Source of the DNA: a bacterium HR23 | GTDB taxonomy: Bacteria > Chloroflexota > Dehalococcoidia > Lucifugimonadales > HRBIN23 | Reading direction: 5' to 3' | Length of the DNA: 15,188 nucleotides | NCBI GenBank assembly: GCA_002923335.1 | Contig: BEHZ01000029.1 | Span: 1-15,188 of the forward strand | In this document: in pieces, positions 6,549 to 13,514 of the stretch | Numbering within the stretch: position 1 is the first letter of the stretch | Layout: every line of letters starts with the position of its first letter | Position numbers and translations under genes: made by a program | The notes under the pieces: model-generated | Databases searched by the model: none | What the model was told of the DNA's origin: nothing | Seen by the model: the letters and a program-made list of their open reading frames with translations, nothing else

Positions 6549-7298
6549 TTACTGCTCCCCTCCTGGAGATTCGCTCCCTTCGGCGGGGATGGTTACCTGG
6601 ATAGGGCGGGCCTCCTCTGGAGTTACCTCCGTTTCAGCCAGGCTGGGCGGGAGCACGTCCCCCCTGTAGATCCACACCTTCACGCCGATGCGGCCCATAA
6701 TGGTGAGGGCCTCGGCAACGGCGAAGTCTACATCCGCGCGGATGGTGTGCAAGGGGAGACGCCCCATCATCACCTTCTCCCGGCGGGCGATCTCGGCTCC
6801 CCCCAGCCGCCCGGCGACGGCGATCTTCACCCCCTTGGCCCCCGCTTGCATGGCCCGGGTGGCGGCCTGGAGCATGGCACGGCGGTGGCCCACCCGTTTC
6901 TCCAACTGCTCAGCGACGCTACGAGCCACCAGGATAGCCTCCAGTTCCGGCTTCTCTATCTCCTGCACATCCACTTTGACCCGCTGGGAGGTGAGGGCTT
7001 CCAGGGCCTTCCCCAAATCCCGCACCCGTTTGCCATCCCGTCCGATGACCACGCCGGGGCGGGCGGTATGGATGGTTACCCGCACCTGCTGGGAGTCCCG
7101 CTCTATTTCCACCTTGCTGATGGCTGCATCCCGCCCATAGGACTCGGCGATGGCGTGGCGAATGCGCAAGTCCTCCAGCAACTGCTGGCGATACTGAGTG
7201 TCCTTGGGGGCAAACCAGTGGGTCTGCCAGTCCTTTATAAGGGTCTGTCCTAGACCTACCCCCAAGCGGAATCCGATGGGATGCGTTTTATGCCCCAC
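6549..7298 (-). CDS. rpsC: 30S ribosomal protein S3 (GTG start)
   Basis: S3 lies at the mRNA entrance and shares helicase activity with S4 and S5. The 249-residue product starts MGHKTHPIGFRLG, contains the type II KH domain with the binding loop GVVIGRDGKRV (GRDG at residues 86-89), and the C-terminal domain with GAKGVKIAVAGRLGGAEIARRE and IGVKVWIYRGDVLP. It ends in a Pro/Glu-rich tail of about 30 residues. The initiator is GTG, read directly at 7298-7296. It follows the rplV TAA with no spacer. The strong GAGGAGGAG site is formed by the last glutamate codons of rplV, so translation of the two is probably linked. Confidence 0.98.
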   Translation of the reverse strand: MGHKTHPIGFRLGVGLGQTLIKDWQTHWFAPKDTQYRQQLLEDLRIRHAIAESYGRDAAISKVEIERDSQQVRVTIHTARPGVVIGRDGKRVRDLGKALEALTSQRVKVDVQEIEKPELEAILVARSVAEQLEKRVGHRRAMLQAATRAMQAGAKGVKIAVAGRLGGAEIARREKVMMGRLPLHTIRADVDFAVAEALTIMGRIGVKVWIYRGDVLPPSLAETEVTPEEARPIQVTIPAEGSESPGGEQ

Positions 7299-7634
7299 TT
7301 ACTCCTCCTCGTCCACCACGATGGTGATATGACAGGTGCGCTTCAGGATAGGACTAATGCGCCCTCGTGCCTGGGGACGGGCTCGCTTGAGGCGGGGACC
7401 ATCGTCGGCGTAAGCCGAGACGATGCGCAGGGCATCGGGCACCATCATCTGGTTGTGCTCAGCGTTGGCGATGGCCGACTCCAGGGTCTTCAGGACGGCT
7501 TTGGCCGAGGGGCTGGGCAGGAAGCGCAGGATGGCCTGGGCTTCGGAGACCTTCTTGCCCCGAATGAGGCCCAGCACTCGCCGGACCTTTTTCGGCGACT
7601 GCCCGTAGTTTCTGGTCACCGCGCGCACAGGCAT
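7299..7634 (-). CDS. rplV: 50S ribosomal protein L22
   Basis: L22 contacts all six domains of 23S rRNA, and its beta-hairpin lines the peptide exit tunnel, where macrolide-resistance changes occur in other bacteria. The 111-residue product has the family start (RAVTRNYGQSPKKVRRVLGLIRGK), ALKTLESAIANAEHN-like helix segments (VLKTLESAIANAEHNQMM), and the hairpin RLKRARPQARGRISPILKRTCHITIVV. The hairpin is not shortened or expanded. Its ribosome binding site lies in a 12-bp palindrome with the rpsS stop codon. Normal length. Confidence 0.98.
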   Translation of the reverse strand: MPVRAVTRNYGQSPKKVRRVLGLIRGKKVSEAQAILRFLPSPSAKAVLKTLESAIANAEHNQMMVPDALRIVSAYADDGPRLKRARPQARGRISPILKRTCHITIVVDEEE

Positions 7635-7643
7635 AGGTTCCTC

Positions 7644-7964
7644 CTAGGAGGTGCCGGGGGCCTGCCCGCCGGGGGTGGTTTTGGTAACGCCCGTGGTCTT
7701 TTCCGCACGGGCGGAATGCCCCCGGAAGGTGCGGGTGGGGGCGAACTCCCCCAGGCGGTGCCCCACCATGTTCTCGGTGATGAAGACAGGGATATGGCGA
7801 CGACCATCGTGCACCGCGATGGTGAGGCCCACCATCTCGGGCAGGATCATAGACGCCCGAGACCAGGTCCTGATAACCACCTTCTCCCCGCTCTGGCGGG
7901 CCTTCTGCACCTTCTTGAGTAGTTTGGGATGGACATAGGGACCTTTCTTAGCCGATCGCCCCAT
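7644..7964 (-). CDS. rpsS: 30S ribosomal protein S19
   Basis: S19 is in the 30S head and, with S13, contacts the A-site finger and the 5S region of the 50S subunit. The product of 106 residues has the standard core: GRSAKKGPYVHPKLLKKV, IRTWSRASMILPEMVGLTIAVHDGR, HIPVFITENMVGHRLGEFAPTRTFRGH. A Gly/Thr-rich C-terminal tail of about 20 residues extends past the usual end. The start overlaps the 3' end of rplB by 17 nt, with AGAAGGA of rplB as ribosome binding site. rplV begins 9 nt after the stop. Confidence 0.97.
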   Translation of the reverse strand: MGRSAKKGPYVHPKLLKKVQKARQSGEKVVIRTWSRASMILPEMVGLTIAVHDGRRHIPVFITENMVGHRLGEFAPTRTFRGHSARAEKTTGVTKTTPGGQAPGTS

Positions 7965-8796
7965 AGCCTATCCTTCTCCGTTTCACGATAAAGCGGTCGG
8001 TCTTCTGATTTCGGCGGGTCTTCACCCCCAGGGCCGGCTTCCCCCACTTGGTCTTGGGGCCTTTGAGACCGATGGGGTTGCGCCCCTCACCCCCGCCGTG
8101 GGGATGGTCTCGGGGGCTCATAGCCTTGCCTCGCACCTCGGGTCGCCATCCTTTCCACCTGCGACGGCCAGCCTTGCCCAGGCTCACATTCTGGTGCTCC
8201 ACGTTACCCACCTGTCCAATGGTGGCGTAGCACTCCCCCAGGATGCGCCGAACCTCGCCCGAGGGCAGGCGCACCAGGGTATAGCGCTCCTCCCGTGCCA
8301 TAACCTGGGCGGCGGAGCCGGCGCTCCGGACGATCTGCCCACCCTTTCCCCGGTGCAGTTCAATGTTGTGCACCAGGGTGCCGATGGGGATGAGGCGCAG
8401 AGGCAGGGCGTTGCCGGGTTTCACCTCCGCATCTGGCCCCGCCGTGAGGGTATCGCCCACCTGCACCCCCACAGGCCACAGGATGTAGCGCCGTTCCCCG
8501 TCGGGGTATTCCAGGAGGGCCAGACGGGCGGTGCGGTTGGGGTCATATTCTATAGCGATCACTTTGGCAGGCTCGTGGAGGCGGTCGTAGCGCTTGAAGT
8601 CCACACGGCGATACATGCGCTTGTGTCCGCCCCCCCGGTGGCGGGTGGTAATGCGCCCCTGGTTATTGCGCCCCCCGCTTTTGCGCAATGGCTCCAGCAG
8701 GTCCTTCTCCGGCTCCTCCTTGGTGATTTCCGAGAAGTCGGGAAGGACCGCCTGGCGCAGGCCGGGGGTAACGGGCTTGAAGGTCTTCAGTCCCAT
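7948..8796 (-). CDS. rplB: 50S ribosomal protein L2
   Basis: L2 is a primary 23S rRNA binder needed for subunit association, tRNA binding and peptidyl-transferase activity. The 282-residue product has the N-terminal OB-like region (GRNNQGRITTRHRGGGHKR, residues 42-60), the SH3-like middle domain (NIELHRGKGGQIVRSAGSAAQ) and the signature DHPHGGGEGR at 230-239, which contains the histidine implicated in 50S function in E. coli. The C-terminus (FIVKRRRIGYGAIG) is a few residues longer than the usual lysine/arginine end, because rpsS begins within it (17-nt overlap). It follows rplW by 2 nt with GGAAGG upstream. Confidence 0.98.
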   Translation of the reverse strand: MGLKTFKPVTPGLRQAVLPDFSEITKEEPEKDLLEPLRKSGGRNNQGRITTRHRGGGHKRMYRRVDFKRYDRLHEPAKVIAIEYDPNRTARLALLEYPDGERRYILWPVGVQVGDTLTAGPDAEVKPGNALPLRLIPIGTLVHNIELHRGKGGQIVRSAGSAAQVMAREERYTLVRLPSGEVRRILGECYATIGQVGNVEHQNVSLGKAGRRRWKGWRPEVRGKAMSPRDHPHGGGEGRNPIGLKGPKTKWGKPALGVKTRRNQKTDRFIVKRRRIGYGAIG

Positions 8797-8798
8797 TT

Positions 8799-9092
8799 TT
8801 AGCCTTCCAGGATGGGGATTTTCTGGCCGGGCTTGAGGGTAACAATGGCCTTCTTGTAGCCAGGCTTCTGCACCCAGCGGGGGCCGAAGCGCTTGCGCTT
8901 CCCCTTCACCCGAATGATATTCACCCGCACCACATCCACCCCAAAAAGGCGCTCTACCGCCTGCTTTATCAGCCCTTTATTGGCCCGGGGATCCACTTCA
9001 AAGGAGTAGCGCCCTTGCTCCTGCAGGCGCAGGGACTTTTCAGTAATGAGGGGACGGCGCAGAACAGAGGTGAGTTGGGCGATGTCGGTCAT
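8799..9092 (-). CDS. rplW: 50S ribosomal protein L23
   Basis: L23 forms the rim of the peptide exit tunnel and is the main ribosomal docking protein for trigger factor and SRP. The 97-residue product has LRRPLITEKSLRLQEQGRYSFEVD, NKGLIKQAVERLFGVDVVRVNI, and the basic extended loop VKGKRKRFGPRWVQKPGYKKAIVTLKPG that enters the subunit. The usual trigger-factor contact glutamate is expected in the SVLRRPLITEKS area. It lies 12 nt after rplD with AAGGGAG before the ATG. Length is normal. Confidence 0.97.
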   Translation of the reverse strand: MTDIAQLTSVLRRPLITEKSLRLQEQGRYSFEVDPRANKGLIKQAVERLFGVDVVRVNIIRVKGKRKRFGPRWVQKPGYKKAIVTLKPGQKIPILEG

Positions 9093-9104
9093 AGCGCTAC
9101 TCCC

Positions 9105-9758
9105 TTAGGCAGGCACCGGGACCTTACGGCGGGGGCGTTCCTGTGCCCACAGGGCTTCTATCCTCCGCACCGCCGAAACGGTCAGAAGGAGATGGTCGTA
9201 GGTGAGGAGGTCCAGGGCGTTGAGGGTATGGGCCGGGAGCGACTTCACCCCCTCCAGGTTGCGAGTCGCCGCGGCCAGGCGGGGGTCGGCCTCATCGGTT
9301 ACCACCAGGCACTTCCCGGCGATACCCAGCGCCTTCAACACGTCCACCATCTCCCTGGTCTTCCCCTGTAAGGAGAGGGTGTCCAGGAGGGTGATTTCCC
9401 CGGAACGCACTTTGTCGGAAAGGAGGATGCGGATGGCCTGACGGCGCAGGCGCCGGGGGATGCGCTGGTGGTAGTCCCGGGGGTGTGGGCCGAAGACCAC
9501 GCCTCCGTGGCGCCACTGGGGTTCTCGAATGCTCCCGTGGCGGGCCCGGCCGGTGTGCTTCTGGGGCCAGGGCTTGCGTCCACCCCCGCTTACCTCGGCA
9601 CGGGTTTTGGTGTCGTGGGTGCCCACCCGGCGATTAGCCTGCTGGGCCACCACGACCTGATGCACGAGGGCAGAGTTCATGGGCTGGCCGAACACCTCTT
9701 CCCGCAGGGTGACTTGCCCCACGACCTCGCCCTTCTGGTTCTTGACAGGCAGTTCCAT
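9105..9758 (-). CDS. rplD: 50S ribosomal protein L4
   Basis: L4 is a primary 23S rRNA binder whose extended loop lines the exit tunnel opposite L22. In E. coli it also represses the S10 operon through the rpsJ leader. The 217-residue product has the N-terminal GQPMNSALVHQVVVAQQANRR, the tunnel loop RAEVSGGGRKPWPQKHTGRARHGS (residues about 53-76) with the invariant GRKPWPQK-x-TGRAR pattern, and the globular part including SLQGKTREMVDVLKALG and a C-terminal NALDLLTYDHLLLT segment. It begins 3 nt after rplC. Whether it acts on the structured rpsJ leader found here is inference. Confidence 0.97.
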   Translation of the reverse strand: MELPVKNQKGEVVGQVTLREEVFGQPMNSALVHQVVVAQQANRRVGTHDTKTRAEVSGGGRKPWPQKHTGRARHGSIREPQWRHGGVVFGPHPRDYHQRIPRRLRRQAIRILLSDKVRSGEITLLDTLSLQGKTREMVDVLKALGIAGKCLVVTDEADPRLAAATRNLEGVKSLPAHTLNALDLLTYDHLLLTVSAVRRIEALWAQERPRRKVPVPA

Positions 9759-9761
9759 AGT

Positions 9762-10445
9762 CTACTTCCTAGACCTTTTGGCGAGCCGAATCACCAGGAG
9801 ACCATTGACGGGACCCGGCACAGCGCCTTTTACGAACAGGAGGTTGCGCTCGGGGTCAACAGCCACCACCTCCAGGTTGCGGACGCTCACCCGCTGGTCG
9901 CCCATGTGGCCGGCCATACGCAGCCCCTTGAGCACCCGTCCCGGGAAGGTAGTGGAGCCTACCGAACCGGGGGCGCGGTGGCGGTCGCTCTGGCCGTGCG
10001 TCTTGGGACCACCTCGGAAGTGGTGGCGCTTCACCACGCCGGCGAAGCCCCGCCCCTTGGAGCGCCCCTCTACATCCACCCTGTCCCCCGGCTTGAAGAT
10101 GTCCACGGTAACCTTCTGCCCCACCTGCACATCACCCAGGTCGTCCACCCGCACCTCCCGGAGGTGGCGCAGGAGCAGGCCGACGGGGCGCAGGTGCCCC
10201 GCCTCGGGGCGGGTCAGGGGCTTCAGGTCGGCGGGGCGCAGGTCCTTCAGACGCACCCCGGGCTTGAGGGTGCCCACCTCTTCAAAGCCCAACTGCACCG
10301 CCGAGTAACCATCCCGGCCCGGGGTGCGCACCTGGGTAACCCAGCACGGCCCCGCCTGAATGGCGGTAACCGTCACGAGACTTCCATCTTCCTGGAAGCG
10401 CTGGGTCATGCCCAGTTTCTTGCCCAGCAGACCCGCTACCGGCAT
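9762..10445 (-). CDS. rplC: 50S ribosomal protein L3
   Basis: L3 is an assembly-initiating 23S rRNA binder whose long loop reaches the peptidyl-transferase centre. The 227-residue product starts AGLLGKKLGMTQRFQEDG, has the beta-barrel segments TVTAIQAGPCWVTQVRT and QVGQKVTVDIF, then the extended loop GRSKGRGFAGVVKRHHFRGGPKTHGQSDRHRAPGSVG (about residues 127-163) containing the HGQ glutamine methylated in E. coli, and closes KGLRMAGHMGDQRVSVRNLEVV. It lies 8 nt after rpsJ; its AGAGGAAG site overlaps the rpsJ stop. Confidence 0.98.
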   Translation of the reverse strand: MPVAGLLGKKLGMTQRFQEDGSLVTVTAIQAGPCWVTQVRTPGRDGYSAVQLGFEEVGTLKPGVRLKDLRPADLKPLTRPEAGHLRPVGLLLRHLREVRVDDLGDVQVGQKVTVDIFKPGDRVDVEGRSKGRGFAGVVKRHHFRGGPKTHGQSDRHRAPGSVGSTTFPGRVLKGLRMAGHMGDQRVSVRNLEVVAVDPERNLLFVKGAVPGPVNGLLVIRLAKRSRK

Positions 10446-10453
10446 GGCTTCCT

Positions 10454-10768
10454 CTACGCCTTCACCTGGATATCCACCCCCGCCGGCATATTCAGCCGGG
10501 AGAGGGTCTCCAGAGTCTTGGAGGTGACTTCCCGAACATCAATAAGGCGTTTGTGTATGCGCAGTTCAAAGTGCTCCCGGGAGTCTTTGTCAATATGGGG
10601 GGAGCGAATGACGCAGAAGCGCTTCACCTTGGAGGGAAGCGGGACCGGGCCGGCCACCACCGCCCCTGTCTGCTCGGCCACCTCCACTATTTGCCGGGCC
10701 GACTGGTCCAGGATGCGGTGGTCAAAGGCCCGCAGAATGATACGGATATGCGGTCGTTGCTTGGCCAT
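10454..10768 (-). CDS. rpsJ: 30S ribosomal protein S10 (NusE)
   Basis: S10 is a 30S head protein and, as NusE, joins NusB and NusG to link transcription with translation. The 104-residue product has HIRIILRAFDHRILDQSARQIVEVAEQTGA, the loop VVAGPVPLPSKVKRFCVIRSPHIDKDSREHFELR (residues 37-70, the part that extends into the subunit) and the ending RLNMPAGVDIQVKA. It is the first gene of the S10 block, preceded by a 163-nt gap that holds a candidate promoter and structured leader, so its expression probably sets that of the genes after it. AAGGAG lies 10 nt before the ATG. Confidence 0.98.
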   Translation of the reverse strand: MAKQRPHIRIILRAFDHRILDQSARQIVEVAEQTGAVVAGPVPLPSKVKRFCVIRSPHIDKDSREHFELRIHKRLIDVREVTSKTLETLSRLNMPAGVDIQVKA

Positions 10769-10795
10769 TAGTCAGCAACTCCTTAGGCTATGCCT

Positions 10796-10830
10796 GTGTG
10801 CCCTGCAGCGGGAGCCACACTGGGGCACAC
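10796..10830 (-). promoter_or_regulatory. Large bulged hairpin in the rpsJ leader
   Basis: On the minus strand GTGTGCCC (10830-10823) pairs perfectly with GGGCACAC (10803-10796). Inside it CAGTG (10822-10818) pairs with CGCTG (10810-10806) with one G-U pair. The result is a 13-bp stem with a 2-nt CA bulge on the 3' side and a 7-nt loop TGGCTCC. It ends about 11 nt before the AAGGAG of rpsJ and is not followed by a T run, so it is not an intrinsic terminator. A ribosomal-protein-binding leader element is the simplest reading, by position with the S10 leader of E. coli; the ligand is unknown. Confidence 0.55.
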
Positions 10831-10850
10831 GTCCCTGCTCCTTTGTCTAA

Positions 10851-10867
10851 GTGCCCTTTTACAGGGC
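10851..10867 (-). promoter_or_regulatory. Small upstream hairpin with competing pairing in the rpsJ leader
   Basis: GCCCT (10867-10863) can pair with AGGGC (10857-10853) around a 5-nt loop. The 3' arm, read on as GGGCAC (10856-10851), is also complementary to GTGCCC (10828-10823), which is part of the 5' arm of the large hairpin downstream. The two folds exclude each other: small hairpin plus large hairpin, or a long-range pairing that breaks both. The arrangement resembles attenuator-type leaders but lacks a visible terminator. Confidence 0.35.
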
Positions 10868-10875
10868 CAAAAATC

Positions 10876-10904
10876 ATCATGCCACACTTCTAGCCCGCTG
10901 TAAA
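10876..10904 (-). promoter_or_regulatory. Candidate promoter for the S10 block
   Basis: In the fusA-rpsJ gap the minus strand has TTTACA (10904-10899, 5 of 6 to the sigma-70 -35), a 17-nt spacer, and CATGAT (10881-10876, 4 of 6) preceded by TG at the extended -10 position. A start near 10869 would give a leader of about 100 nt holding both hairpins. The fit is moderate and transcription could also continue from the rpsL promoter, as no terminator is seen after fusA. Confidence 0.45.
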
Positions 10905-10931
10905 GCCTCCCAGGATTGGTTTCTGCCCGGG

Positions 10932-13001
10932 CTATGCCCGCACCAGCACCTTCTGGGCGATGGCGTCGGGGGCTTCCTGGTAGTGGTGGAACTGGAGGGA
11001 GTAGCTGGCTCGCCCCTGGGTAAGGGAACGGAGCACCGTGGCATAACCGAAGGTTTCGGCCAGAGGCACCAGGGCACGAATGATCTGAGTGTCGCCCTGG
11101 CCCTCAAGGGACTGAACCTGGGCACGGCGGGCGTTGAGGTCGGCCAGCACATCCCCCAGGTATTCGGACGGTGTAACGACCTCCAGGGCCATAATCGGTT
11201 CCAGGAGGACCGGGGCGCCACGCTTCAGCGCCTCCCGCATGGCCATGCTCCCCGCCACCTTGAAGGCCATGTCGGAAGAGTCGACCGGGTGGTAACTGCC
11301 GTCCACCAGGGCGACCTTCACATCTACGACGGGATAGCCCCCCAGCACCCCGTTCTCCAGGGCCTCCCGCACCCCTTGTTCCACGGCGGGGATGAACTCC
11401 TTGGGGACGACCCCGCCCACGATGCGGTTTTCAAACTGGACCCCGCTCCCCCGAGGCAAAGGCTCCACCTCCAGCCACACATGGCCATACTGGCCCCGCC
11501 CCCCTGTCTGGCGGATGAAGCGCCCCTCAACGCGCACGGGCTGGGAGATGGTCTCCCTGTAGGAGACCTTGGGCCGACCAACCCGTGCCTGAACCCCAAA
11601 CTCCCTCCGCATCCGGTCCACCAGCACCTCCAGGTGCAGTTCCCCCATCCCGGAGATGAGGGTCTCGCCGGTTTCCGGGTCGTAGCGCACCTTGAAGGTG
11701 GGGTCCTCTTCTGACAGCCGCCGCAAGGCGTTGTCCAGGTGCTCCTGGTCGGCCTTGGTGCGGGGCTCCACCGAGACCGAGAGAACCGGCTCGGGGAAAC
11801 GGGGAGGTTCCAGAATGATGGGAGCCGATTCGTCGCAGAGGGTGTCGCCTGTGAAGGTGTTTTTCAGGCCAATGGCAGCCCCGATATGTCCCGCCTCCAG
11901 GGTGTCCACCTCTTCCCGGTGCTGGGCGTGCATCCGCACTACCCGCCCGAAGCGCTCCCGCAGGCCCTTGCTGGCGTTATAGACCACCGCCCCTGACTTG
12001 GCCACCCCCGAGTAGACCCGGAAATACACAAGCCGGCCGATGTAGGGGTCGCTCATGACCTTGAAGGCCAGGGCGCAGAGGGGCTGGTCGGCCTGGGGGA
12101 GGCGCTCCACCTTCTCACCGGTGCGCGGGTCGGTGCCCTGCACAGGGGGCATATCCAGGGGTGAGGGCAAATAGGCCAGCACCGCGTCTAGAAGGGGTTG
12201 GATGCCCTTGTTACGGAGCGCGGATCCGCACAGGACGGGCACAAGGGTATATGAGAGGGTGGCTCGGCGCAGGGCATGATATATCTCTTCCTTGGGGAGA
12301 GGCACCCCCTCCAGGTATTTGGCTAGGAGGGTATCGTCGGTCTCCGCCACCCGTTCTATCAGGCGCTCCCGCCATTGGCGGGCCGTCTCTCGCAGATCCT
12401 CGGGGATGGGCACCTCCACAGGGGGCCTGGGGTCATCGCTCTCGTAGATGTAGGCTTTCTCCTCGATAAGGTCGACCATCCCCCGGAAGGCGCTCTCCGC
12501 CCCAATGGGTATCTGAACGGGGACGGGACGGGCCTTGAGGCGATGGGCGATCATGTCCACCGTTCGGAAGAAGTCAGCACCGGTGCGGTCCATTTTGTTG
12601 ACGAAGCAGATGCGCGGCACACGATACCTGTCCGCCTGACGCCAGACGGTCTCGGTCTGGGGCTGGACGCCGGCCACGGCATCGAAGATGACGACGCCCC
12701 CATCCAGGACCCGCAAACTGCGCTCCACCTCGGCGGTGAAGTCCACATGGCCGGGGGTGTCAATGATGTTGATGTGGTAGTCACGCCAAAAGCAGACAGT
12801 GGCGGCAGCGGTAATCGTGATGCCCCGTTCTCGCTCCTGGGGCATCCAGTCCATCACGGCGGTGCCGGTGTCCACCTCGCCGATCTTGTAGGTGCGCCCG
12901 GTGAAGTAAAGGACCCGCTCGGTAATGGTGGTCTTGCCCGCGTCAATGTGGGCGATGAAGCCGATATTGCGCACCCGTTCCAGAGGGAAAGAAGTAGCCA
13001 T
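10932..13001 (-). CDS. fusA: Elongation factor G
   Basis: EF-G is the GTPase that drives tRNA-mRNA translocation and, with RRF, ribosome recycling. The 689-residue product has all GTPase motifs: P-loop AHIDAGKTT (17-25), switch I QERERGITI with T62, DTPGH (81-85), NKMD (135-138) and the SAL segment in CGSALRNKG. Domain II, the Gly-rich domain III start SGMGELHLEV, domain IV with GGRGQYGHVWLEVEP and DGSYHPVDSSDMAFKVA, and domain V with LEPIMALEVVTPSEYLGDVLADLNARR are all present. Length matches bacterial EF-G (about 690-700), with no mitochondrial-type or EF-G2 features. It lies 30 nt after rpsG with GGAG upstream. The expected next gene tuf is missing. Confidence 0.98.
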   Translation of the reverse strand: MATSFPLERVRNIGFIAHIDAGKTTITERVLYFTGRTYKIGEVDTGTAVMDWMPQERERGITITAAATVCFWRDYHINIIDTPGHVDFTAEVERSLRVLDGGVVIFDAVAGVQPQTETVWRQADRYRVPRICFVNKMDRTGADFFRTVDMIAHRLKARPVPVQIPIGAESAFRGMVDLIEEKAYIYESDDPRPPVEVPIPEDLRETARQWRERLIERVAETDDTLLAKYLEGVPLPKEEIYHALRRATLSYTLVPVLCGSALRNKGIQPLLDAVLAYLPSPLDMPPVQGTDPRTGEKVERLPQADQPLCALAFKVMSDPYIGRLVYFRVYSGVAKSGAVVYNASKGLRERFGRVVRMHAQHREEVDTLEAGHIGAAIGLKNTFTGDTLCDESAPIILEPPRFPEPVLSVSVEPRTKADQEHLDNALRRLSEEDPTFKVRYDPETGETLISGMGELHLEVLVDRMRREFGVQARVGRPKVSYRETISQPVRVEGRFIRQTGGRGQYGHVWLEVEPLPRGSGVQFENRIVGGVVPKEFIPAVEQGVREALENGVLGGYPVVDVKVALVDGSYHPVDSSDMAFKVAGSMAMREALKRGAPVLLEPIMALEVVTPSEYLGDVLADLNARRAQVQSLEGQGDTQIIRALVPLAETFGYATVLRSLTQGRASYSLQFHHYQEAPDAIAQKVLVRA

Positions 13002-13031
13002 AGGCGTGCATACTCCAGGACGAGGGGGGAC

Positions 13032-13499
13032 TTACCAGCGATAGTGCACGAAGGCCCGGTTGGCCTCGGCCATTTTGTGCAGGTCTTCCCGGCGCTTCAC
13101 CGCGGCGCCTTCCCCTTTGGCGGCATCGAGGATTTCGCTCGCCAGGCGCTCTTCCATAGGCCGTCCCGAACGGGCACGGGCAGCCTGCACGATCCAGCGC
13201 ATGGCCAGGGCCCGTCCCCGCCGGGGGTGCACCTCCACAGGAACCTGGTAGGTTGCCCCACCCACACGGCGGGGCTTCACCTGCAGGAGAGGGGTGGCCC
13301 GCCGAATGGCTTCCTCCACCACTTCTAGCGGGGGGCGGTTCGTCTGGGCTTCTATCCGTGCCAGAGCCCGGTAGACGATACGCTGGGCAACGGTCTTCTT
13401 CCCCCGCTGCATTACCTTGTTGATGAGGCGGGCGACCGTCTCGCTGTTATAGACCGGGTCCGGTTTGACCGGCCGAGGTTCAGCCCTGTGGCGTCGCAT
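13032..13499 (-). CDS. rpsG: 30S ribosomal protein S7
   Basis: S7 is the primary binder of the 16S rRNA 3' major domain and in E. coli the translational repressor of the str operon. The 155-residue product starts MRRHRAEPRPVKPDPVYNS, has VARLINKVMQRGKKTVAQRIVYRAL, the beta-arm KPRRVGGATYQVPVEVHPRRGRALAMRWIV (residues about 75-104) that reaches the E site, and the ending KRREDLHKMAEANRAFVHYRW. It follows rpsL by only 15 nt with a weak GGGGACGAG site, so it probably depends on translation of rpsL. No S7-binding structure like that of the E. coli rpsL-rpsG spacer fits in 15 nt. Confidence 0.98.
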   Translation of the reverse strand: MRRHRAEPRPVKPDPVYNSETVARLINKVMQRGKKTVAQRIVYRALARIEAQTNRPPLEVVEEAIRRATPLLQVKPRRVGGATYQVPVEVHPRRGRALAMRWIVQAARARSGRPMEERLASEILDAAKGEGAAVKRREDLHKMAEANRAFVHYRW

Positions 13500-13514
13500 C
13501 TGTGACTCGTCCCC

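Noticed and set aside
6150..7253. Plus-strand open frame of 367 codons over rplP and rpsC
   Set aside because: Antisense shadow; His/Gly/Pro/Leu-rich composition with no domain, and both minus-strand genes are certain.
9468..10850. Long plus-strand open frame of 460 codons over rplD, rplC and rpsJ
   Set aside because: It is antisense to three well-conserved ribosomal protein genes, has no recognisable motifs, and long antisense frames are expected in GC-rich coding DNA.
10851..10875. Hairpin GCCCT/AGGGC with a nearby T run as a terminator after fusA
   Set aside because: On the minus strand the T run comes before the stem, not after it, and on the plus strand the stem is followed by A residues. 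It does not fit an intrinsic terminator in either direction.
12375..13328. Plus-strand open frame of 317 codons over fusA and rpsG
   Set aside because: Antisense shadow of EF-G and S7; no known family features.
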